Program-made: the position numbers and the translations under genes
Notes under the pieces: generated by a model
Databases searched by the model: none
Told to the model about the DNA's origin: nothing
The model's input: the letters and a program-made list of their open reading frames with translations, nothing else
Shown here: positions 56,069 through 64,000 of the stretch, piece by piece
How the letters are laid out: the number at the start of each line of letters is the position of its first letter
How positions within the stretch are numbered: the first letter of the stretch is position 1
Source: Sternotherus odoratus
Taxonomy: Eukaryota; Chordata; Testudines; Kinosternidae
Assembly: GCA_032164245.1 (NCBI GenBank)
Contig: JAVMKO010000004.1
Coordinates: forward strand, 35,379,626-35,443,625
Length of the DNA: 64,000 nucleotides
Direction of reading: 5' to 3'

Positions 56069-57513
56069 TGTAACCCTTCTGCCCTTCAGAATTGGCAGCA
56101 ACAAGGGCCGGGTTCAGTAAATAGGGGTTCCCTCTCAACAATACAATGCAAACTGGCTCGAGCCCCCACCCAGTGACCTGGGAAAATCCTAACACACCCC
56201 TGGGCGCCTCAATGAGGCAATACTTCCCCTCTTGCAAGCACAGATTGGTGTAACAGAAGATCTTTATTAACATGAGGTAAATGACATCACTAAACTGGGA
56301 AAAACACCACACCTAGGGTTCATACACCAACCCGTGAGCAAATTGCCCCTCCCCAGCAAGTTTGGGCTGTGTCCTCTCCTGTGGGTTCAGGAGTCCAGCA
56401 ACCCAAACGTCACCCAAAGTCCCACAAGTCCAATAGCCCAAAGTCCCTGGAGTCCAGCAACCCCAAAAGTCACCCAAAGTCCCAAAAGTTCAACAGCCCC
56501 AAAGTCTCTGGAGTCCCTGGTGGAAAGTCACTCTGCCGAGTCTTACCTCCCAGGCTGGGTGGAAGTGGAGAGCAGAGTGGAGGGTACCTTCATGAGGTCC
56601 AAGGCCGACGGCCCAGTCTCTCCGTGGGGTGCTGGTGGCTCCGCTAGCCGCCCTGCTAGCCGACTCAGGAACTGCTCTGCCCGTGGCTCGACTCTGCTTG
56701 CTGTCTCAGGAACTGCTCAGGAACCGCTCGGCCAGCTGTCTCAGGAACGGGCCAGCCGGCACCGGGGCTGCTCGGCCAGCTGTCTCAGGAACAGGTCAGC
56801 CGGCACCGGGGCTGCTCGGCCAGCTGTCTCAGGAACGGGTCAGCCGGCACCGGGGCTGCTCGGCCAGCTGTCTCAGGAACGGGCCAGCCGGCACCGGGGC
56901 TGCTCGGCCAGCTGTCTCAGGAACGGGTCAGCCGGCACCGGGACTGCTCGGCCAGCTGTCTCAGGAACGGGTCAGCCGGCACCGGGGCTGCTCGGCCAGC
57001 TGTCTCAGGAACGGGTCAGCCGGCACCGGGACTGCTCGGCCAGCTGTCTCAGGAACGGGTCAGCTGGCACAGGAACCGCTCTGCTTAGGGCCCCCCACTT
57101 AAGATAAAGCTCAGTGATTTTCAGCTCTTAAGTGATTTCAGCTCATAGCGGGGGGCCTTAGTGCAGAGGCACCACCAGACCCAAAACAACTTCAGCTCCG
57201 TGGGCTGAAGTTAGACTCCTAAAGGAAGCAAAAGTCAGCTCTGACATTCCACTGGGGAGAGAGGCCAGGTGCAATAGGCCTGTGCGGCCCTCAGACAAGG
57301 CCCTGACCACAAGGTCTTGAGCCTGTCTACAGCCTCTCTCAATTCAGAGAGTTTTGGAACCCCTGTCCCTTGTTTACCGAGTGCTACCTAGCTGAAGGCG
57401 AGTCCCTCCAGCATGCCAAAGGCCAAATCAATGTCCCAACCCCTCATTCACATAAACATGTTAATCAGCACTCTATCATTCTTGCCCCAATACTACAGAA
57501 ACTGGGGGTTCCA
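56069..57513 (-). mobile_element. Solo LTR-like element beside the Helitron
   Basis: The ends are TGTAACCC (56069) and GGGTTCCACA (57513), that is TG..CA with short inverted termini. On the minus strand an AATAAA signal lies at about 56262-56267, roughly 195 bp from that strand's end, a sensible R/U5 length. The tandem array at 56727-57078 then falls in the upstream U3 portion. Flanking pentamers are ATAGG and GTAGC, only 3 of 5 matching, so the target duplication is weak. No internal viral genes are present. Confidence 0.65.
56727..57078. repeat. 44-bp tandem repeat, eight copies
   Basis: CTCGGCCAGCTGTCTCAGG recurs exactly every 44 bp at 56727, 56771, 56815, 56859, 56903, 56947, 56991 and 57035. 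Each copy is followed by an AAC(G/A)GG(G/T)(T/C)CAGCCGGCACCGG block. Because 44 is not a multiple of three and the unit has no stop in any plus-strand frame, it creates a repetitive 257-codon open frame (56334-57107) whose repeat unit is 44 residues. That frame is not a gene. Confidence 0.95.
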
Positions 57514-57589
57514 CAGTAGCCAAAGTGATCATTTTGGCTGTTAGAGGGAAGGCCAGGTGCGGTGGGTGTGTCTAAGCAAATCAGGTGTT

Positions 57590-57804
57590 ATTTTCCAAAA
57601 GCTACTGCAATTTCTGCAACTCACCACTGGATGTCACCCATACTGACACTGCAAAGTCATTGCAATTCCTGCAATTCCCTGACACTGCTTACATCGGATT
57701 TAAAAAGCTCCTAGATTTATTGATTTTCGAGACCCGCTTGCGGGCCGGACCGAATGATCTCGCGGGCCTTTTACGGCCGGCGGGCCGGACGTTCCCCACC
57801 CCTG
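57590..57804 (-). mobile_element. hAT-type element right end
   Basis: The terminus on the minus strand is CAGGGGTGGGGAACGTCCGG, followed by CCCGCCGGCCGTAAAAGGCC and CGCGAGATCATTCGG, typical of Charlie-like hAT ends. The opposite end is not found, and the inner limit near 57590 is approximate. The open frame at 57585-57842 spans the element and is not a gene. Confidence 0.7.
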
Positions 57805-60800
57805 ATGTAGATGATCAAGTAGTATTTCAGATGCAGGTGTAAATTAGCACCAGTAAAAGAAAATTAGCATAATTTGTACTAGTTTTTTTAATGTTTTCAA
57901 AATAGTAATTTTTGACCAGAAAAAGAGGTGGGTGGTGATGGGGAGAACACACAAACCTGACCATTTTCATTGAAAAACCTGAAATTAAAAAAAAAAAAAA
58001 AAAAAAGCCCAGATCTAGTGAAAAGCTTACACCTGCAACTGAAAGGTTGTCCCATGCTATCACTTTGGTCATCTAGTCAGTTACTCATATCTACATGAAT
58101 AATGTAACTTGAGTTGTTTACCACAAGCTGTATACAGTTTTATACAGGACACGTCCATCTCCATTCCATAAAGCGAAATGTCTTTGAAAACAAGAACAGT
58201 TCTGAAGGATCAAAACTTATGTGAAAGCATCATGTGCACTTAAGTGAATTTTTCAGTTTCTTAAAGAACAAAAATATAGGGACATATCATTTAATATGTG
58301 AACAACCTAAGATTCCAATTGATCTATTCCTGTCTGAGAAGATGTTACCTATAACTATAAGACAGATAATATTTGTGTTCTTCCCTCACTCTCAGATAGA
58401 ATAGTGATAATTTGCCAAGTGTTTTAAAGGAATGCATGGATGATCTTCTTGTTGAGCCAAGATTTCCAGCAGGTCAACTGCTACTACTGACTATGTCTTT
58501 TTATGGAATATTCACTTTAAAAGTTCTGGTTTGTAGAAACATGAGTTCTTTGATGCTATGTCTGACCTTACCCAGTATTCAGGCTGGTCTTCAACTTGTT
58601 GTTCTTCCTTTCCACCACTGATATTTCTAAATGGTCTCTTTTCTATGTAAGCACCATCAAATGAAAGCTTTTCTGTAGCTGGGGGTATGAGTGGTCTTTT
58701 TCTGGTACCTGTTCATATACCCAAATTGGTATTGATCAAGTTAACATTATAGGTTGTACCAGATAATTGCACCAGTCGCTCTCTTTTATTATATAACTAA
58801 GAGCTTCAGCACAGAGACCTGAGATTATCTTACTAGCAGGGTTTCCTGTACATTGGAAAACCAAACTGCCCTTTTCACTGAATTGCTTTTCCTTTTTCCC
58901 CTCCTTTATCTTCACTCCTCCACCGCACCCTCCCCAAGCTTCCTTGCTTCTTCTTTCTTATTTTCTTCAGGCCTTTCTCTTGGAGGGAAACAATTCTATC
59001 ATGTCTGCTTCTAGGGGGACTATCTGAAAGGGTTAGCTGTGATAAAAGGACACTTGACTCAGTAGGTCCCTTCCAGTCCTACATTCCTAGTGGTATCTTC
59101 GTTTGGATGGAAGTCAAGGTACTTCAGTCCATCTCAAGTTTCCCCATCCCCCTTATGAAGCTTTGTTGTATGAGATGAGCCATTTAAGCTACCTGTTCAA
59201 GGGTACATTGAACAGAATGAAAATGGAGAGAAGAATAGAAGATGGAAGGTAATCAGTCATATTCTTCATCTGTAAAATATGCATCCATAACACACTGATA
59301 GTTTGAAAAACTACATAAAGAATACATGCAGGTGCTACATCTCCATTGTTCACTTCCCTCAATATATGAAGCCACAGATCTGCTGCCCTCTCACCCTTTT
59401 ATGGAAGGGAGCTAGTGATGCACCCCTCCTCCCCCCAGGCATTTGTAAATGGCGGTGGTAGGAAGATGGAAATGTAACTGTAAAGAGTGGCTATTGCTAG
59501 GGGTGAGGAGAAGGAGATGGATTTATGGTGACTATCTTAAATGGATGCACTTAGCTTAAAAGTGCATCCTATATCAAAGATCCCAGGATAGGTACCATCT
59601 TAATATTTAATTGTTAAATAAAGTAGGAAAGGGATAGTGCCTGTGCCATCCTGGACAAAAAGGGAGTTGTATCCAGTCCGCGCGCGCATCAGTCAACGAT
59701 AGGAGGAGACAAGGAGCTTTCTTCCCACAACATGTATGCATCCATTCATATATCTCACGATTTTGTCATACTTTTAATACCCCCACTTTGCAAACTTGGG
59801 TGCGTCAAGCTGCCTGACTTCCAAAGCAAGCTTCAAAAGCCACTTGATGTTGCAGGGATTGTAAGTGCTCAGAGCTTCCCATAATCAGACCACTCCATTG
59901 TATAGAGCTATTTTTCTGCTATAGTTAAACAGAACAACCCTTTTAGTGTTACAGTTTTCCCTAAGGGATAGGTCCTACAAGCCCCTCTTGGAGCCATGAG
60001 GTCCCTCTCTCCATTTGCATCTCTTTCCTCTATATTTGGTCATTGAGGTTACTGGAGTCCTTTCAAATACGTTAGAGCAGTTTACTGATCAATTTAGAAG
60101 TCATCTGATGTGAATAAATCTTTCTCTGCAGGTTGTGGATAAAAGCCAGTTTTATTGCCTTGCAGCATAGTTCTCCCTATTCTTAAAAAAAAAAATGTAT
60201 AACACACACCAATGAGCAGGCTTATGGTTGGAAGCTTGTTAAATGCACAGTTAATGAGACTGACCTAAAATATTCTAAGTGCACTTGTTGATTTATTATC
60301 ATTTACATAAATAGTAATTACCACAGCTCACTATTTACATACTGTTGGGGAAAACAACTCTTAATGGTTTTATGGTTGCACTGTAAATCAAGAGTATGCC
60401 ACTGGAGAAGGCTTGAGATAACAATGGAATGACAAAGATAATTAAAACAAATTCTTACATAGACTTTAAAATCTTGCAACCTTCTAAGACTTTACCTTCT
60501 GCTGACCTTAAACCAGTTGCCTCCAGAGGGACAACAACAATAGAGCCAAAGCATTTCTGAAATACTCAGACCCCACCAAATCTGGTGGTGTTGGCTTTTT
60601 TTCTCTGGATAGGATGGGTACCTGCATATCTTGTACTAATCAGTTATTTCAGTCATTTTGTTTAGACCTGCCCTTGAGGAGTTGAAATGGTAACATATTG
60701 TGCTTTTATGCTAATGGCTCTTTAAGACAGTCAGAATGGTCAAGGTCACATCAAGGGCTTAGGCAGTGCTAGGAAACCAGCATAGAGAAAGAGCAAGAAA

Positions 60801-62045
60801 AATAAATCCTCGGAGCAGCTACAGTTCTCATTGTGTTTCAAATAGCTCCAAACTCAAAATAAATTGTAAACATAAGTTAAAGAATCCTGACCACCATGTG
60901 TCACTTTAAGACCTTTACAGATTTCTATACTCTAGCATCTTCAGGAAAAATACCCATCAAAGCTTTCAATCTTCTGTTATGTGACTGCCATGGTCAGCAC
61001 AGAGGGAAACCACTTTGAATATCAGCTGACTGGAGGACTGCTGAGGGCCATTTCTTCCCCCACATACACCCATTCATCTATTTTTGAATTCAGTTGTACC
61101 TGTGAATGCTTCTTTAAAAATGTAGGAATTAAGAATAAGGGGTTTATGGTAATTGATCTGGGCCAAATTCTGTTCTCACAGCCCACACACTTGGAGATTA
61201 ATGGGAGTAACTGAGTAGCATTTAGCCGATTGACTTTTTAATTGACATGTCAGAGGGACAACTGCTCAGAGTAGATGTGAGGATGACTACATTGTTATAG
61301 CTACTATATTATCCACTTTCACTCAGAGATCTGTGTGTGATCACTACACATCACATGGTACTCAGATACCACAGTGATGAACATATTATAAATATGGAGA
61401 CTAGTTTCAGACAGACAAAAATATTTTCTTCTGGCAGACTAGACAGCAAATGGAATTAGAAACATGGGCATCAGATACATATTCACATCTCTGAGAAGAG
61501 TACTGCTGCTCAGTCTACCAAAATTGCCTGCATTTTACTTAGGATGGGTGAAGAACTCCTTTAGTGAATTACAGTATATAGAAGAAACTTTACCCCCTTC
61601 TCACTGCCTTCTCTTTTCCTCAGGAGGAAGAGATGACTGCTCCATAGTGCTATTTAATGCTAATGCACAGTGCAAACCAAGAATCACTGTCAGCTCAGTT
61701 ATATGGGCACCACACCCACACCACTTACATTCAGCAATTTAGTTTACTTGATTGCCCATGAATGAAGAGAGGTGTCAAGGATAGCAGTCGTTTAGGGTCC
61801 AGTTTTCAAAAACTGATCTCCAAAATTATGTCCATAAACTATGTACATTCCAAAACTGGGATTGGAAAATCTGTATTTAATAGGTAGCTATAATTATCTG
61901 ACTGGCACATAAAAAGAAAGATGTACAAGAGATTGTGTGTCCAGAACTCCAGAGGCAACTTTTGGCCTTTATATGATCAAAATTTACTGAATTGTAGAAA
62001 TGGAATAGCTTACTAGTCCTAAGAGTTATTTATAAAGGTCACTGT
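57805..62045. other. Long unassigned AT-rich stretch
   Basis: No gene is identified in 4.2 kb. A poly(A) tract lies at 57988-58006. A small CpG-rich GCGCGCGC tract occurs near 59681-59688. A palindromic scrap (GGGCCAAATTCTGTTCTCAC, TAATGGGAGTAACTGAG) lies at 61160-61215. Chance open frames at 58412-58621, 60981-61214 and 61464-61742 have no domain. Confidence 0.5.
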
Positions 62046-62049
62046 CCCC

Positions 62050-62195
62050 ACTTGATATTTCTATGCATGGCCATTATGATCATCTAGTCTGACCTTCTGA
62101 ATAAGAGGCCACATCATTTCCAAGTTATTCCTGCATCAAACCCATAACTTCTGGTTGAGTGAAAGCACAGCTTCCCAGACAGGCTCTATTAAAAC
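62050..62195 (-). mobile_element. CR1 LINE 3' end fragment, reverse orientation
   Basis: GCCATTATGATCATCTAGTC, TGACCTTCTGAATAAGAGGCC, a TTCCTGCATCAAACCC phrase and TAACTTCTGGTTGAG give, in order, the reverse complement of a common turtle CR1 3' end. No open frame survives. Confidence 0.78.
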
Positions 62196-62522
62196 ATACG
62201 CTATATACGTCTGACTTGGGCTTTGTATCAAATTTGTTAGTTTCCAACTTTTCTTTAATAGTTTTGCTAAAGTGCACAAGTCTCTACTTATGCATTGGCT
62301 TCATAGCTGTGATTTAGAAAACTGACATAAGGCCTGCATACAAAATGGCTCTAAAATTACCTTTTTTCTAGAAAGCCAGTAAATGGCATTTTAAGGAAAA
62401 CGGGTCTCTGCCATGTGTCCTAGGTACTAATGATGTGCATTTCAATTTTGAAAACTTCTCTGTAAACTTCACTGTAAACAAACAAAATGCTTTTGCACAT
62501 ATTTATTCCAATGGATTGCGGG

Positions 62523-62566
62523 ATGGGGGTGGGGTGGGGTGGGGTGGGGTGGGGTGCGGGGAGAAG
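62523..62566. repeat. (GGGGT)n minisatellite
   Basis: About six GGGGT units in tandem (GGGGTGGGGTGGGG and so on), ending GGGGTGCGGGG. The G-rich strand could form a quadruplex. Confidence 0.95.
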
Positions 62567-63059
62567 CACCTTCAGCCACAGACTGAGGTAGGATAAAGAA
62601 TATGAAGAACAAATTGTTTTTGAAGTGGATGCATTTGCATCTGGCAATGTAGCTAGTGTGTATATCAGCATGAAGTTAGGCTATTAGATGCAAATTTTGT
62701 CTTCTAGTCTAGCCCCTTGAGACACAAAGTCTCATATTCATAGGGAAAGGCAGATGCTTTTAAAAGTGCTCCACATATGTGTTCCACAATTTAAATCTGT
62801 GAAGTGCATTAAAAGGCACATTTCAATCAATAGGAAAAATGCTAAGAATACCATTAGGCCAAATGCTGTTGCTCTTACTCTTTATGACAAAAATCTCATT
62901 ACTTCAGAGTATGTGAGATGTGTTAATATAACTAGGCAGTTGTTCGTAACTAAAGATCCTTGCTGACACTCAGAAAGGAAGGATGACCTATGTAAGATAC
63001 TTGTATGGTGCCCCATTACCATAGTATTTATCTTCAACACCCCTCCCCCACCATGACAT

Positions 63060-63118
63060 AGAGCAGTGTTATTTATCCCCATTTTATTATAGATAGGGAA
63101 CAGACAGAGAGAGACTAT
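63060..63118 (-). mobile_element. MIR-type SINE fragment
   Basis: TTATCCCCATTTTATTATAG, then AGGGAACAGACAGAGAGAGACTA, matches the reverse complement of the MIR core. It is short. Confidence 0.6.
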
Positions 63119-63119
63119 G

Positions 63120-64000
63120 GGCTAGAGTTACAGAGGAGACTTAGGCATTGCGAGACCTAACTCCCAAGTGCACCACTGCTAAGGGGAATTCAGAGCCCTT
63201 ATTTAGGCACCCAGGCTGGGAGAGTTAGGTGCTTCAGAAAGGGATTCACAGGGAACCACCTAACCCAGGCAGAAGGAAATGCTCAGAAGAGGGGCTCCAT
63301 CCCCCCCAAAAGTGAATAGGTGCCTGTGAAAGGCAAGGCATTTACTAGGTCCTGCTTAGGCATTTTCAATCTCTTTCCCATCTAAAGTTCCATCCCCCTT
63401 TGGAACCTTACTCCACTCTTTCCAGATTCACAAGTCCAGGGATCATCAACTCAGGGGTTGTTCATACTCTGCATTTTTCTTTAACAGGATCTATAGCAGT
63501 CTGGCAGGGTTATAGTTGTTATATACAGTTATATACAGTAGGAATTTATCCCCAACCCCTACCTGCAGCAATCAGCTTGTACCTGATCTGGTGAGTCTTT
63601 GTGAGCACCGGAAGGTCACAAGCTGTCTTCTGAGTCCCAGCAGCTTTGTTGCATGAGTCCACTAACTCTGAAACACAGGAGTTTTCCTCCTGGTTTCCAT
63701 CCCCTCCTGTGGAGAGTTCTTTCTTTTAAGTTTGCTTGCTCCAAGCAAGAGCAGGTATGCCTCTTCAGTACTAACTGAGCCCTATGCAGTTCTTTAGCCT
63801 TCTCCTGTTACTGTGCCCACTCACAGTGCCTAACTCTGCTGGATCCTTTCCAGCTGCAAACCCTCTCCTGGAGTTAGGTGCCTCATACAGGTCAGCTGCG
63901 GGGGTAGTCTATGCCTAACGGCCAACAGAAAGACTCCCCCACCATTGTATCCAATAATTCAGCAGTTAGGAAAATGGGAGTCCTTTCTTCAAATCCCTGC
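63120..64000. repeat. Second copy of the composite tRNA-like repeat, cut by the window edge
   Basis: It shares phrases and order with 21300-22302: AGTTAGGTGCTTCAGAAAGG, GATTCACAGGGAACCACC, an AGGAAATGCTCAGAAGAG phrase and repeated TTAGGTGCC motifs. At 63958-64000 a tRNA-like module starts (CAGCAGTTAGG, GGGAGTCC, TTCAAATCCC), equivalent to the module at 21669, and the element continues beyond the window. The open frame at 63400-63594 lies within it. Confidence 0.5.

Noticed and set aside
56334..57107. 257-codon repetitive open frame
   Set aside because: It is produced by a 44-bp tandem repeat lacking stops in its plus-strand frames; the protein repeat of 44 residues is exactly three DNA units. 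It lies in an LTR.

Overview
The window looks like intergenic or intronic DNA from a turtle (Testudines; a crocodilian is the main alternative). The evidence is the repeat mix, all read by eye from remembered family features: chicken-type CR1 LINE 3' ends closing on short tandem octamers (ATTCTATG), MIR-type SINEs, tRNA-derived SINEs with a CR1-like tail, many hAT and Harbinger-type DNA elements, Penelope-like retroelement debris and ERV-type solo LTRs. I found no convincing protein-coding exon, rRNA gene, functional tRNA gene or CRISPR array. Open reading frames are short, and the longest lie inside GC-rich repeats where stop codons are rare.

Layout. Positions 1-13800 are mostly AT-rich unique-looking DNA. 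They hold a rearranged Penelope-like element (2732-3650), two copies of a repeat with hammerhead-ribozyme-like cores (5311-5405 and the foldback 6871-7053), a hAT end (7384-7775) and a MITE-like element (10671-11223). Positions 13850-16310 are an LTR-like sequence split by a 1475-bp hAT element with a perfect 8-bp target duplication and GC-rich minisatellites. Positions 17390-18582 pack a CR1 end, a tRNA-SINE and two hAT termini. A composite repeat with oppositely oriented tRNA-like modules fills 21300-22302, and a second copy runs off the right edge from 63120. Positions 25162-29525 hold a MITE, MIR copies and a solo LTR with a perfect 5-bp duplication. A second LTR-like element is at 33371-34269.

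Positions 36321-38817 are a 5'-truncated CR1 with a decayed reverse-transcriptase region, split by a 740-bp hAT element. Positions 39858-41150 hold Harbinger-type or MITE fragments, 46590-47028 a hAT end, 50402-50518 a second SINE, and 52235-52782 a second CR1 end. Positions 54945-57513 are the most distinctive part: a GC-rich non-autonomous Helitron candidate (CTAG end, 3' hairpin, A-T insertion context) abutting an LTR whose upstream part carries eight 44-bp tandem repeats. The rest, to 63000, is mainly unique AT-rich DNA with a few old CR1, MIR and hAT fragments.

Nothing here forms a gene pathway. The interest lies in element structure: nested insertions with readable target duplications, foldbacks, ribozyme-like motifs and the Helitron. 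Family names come from pattern recognition without a database search, so names are less certain than the structures (duplications, inverted repeats, hairpins), which can be read directly.
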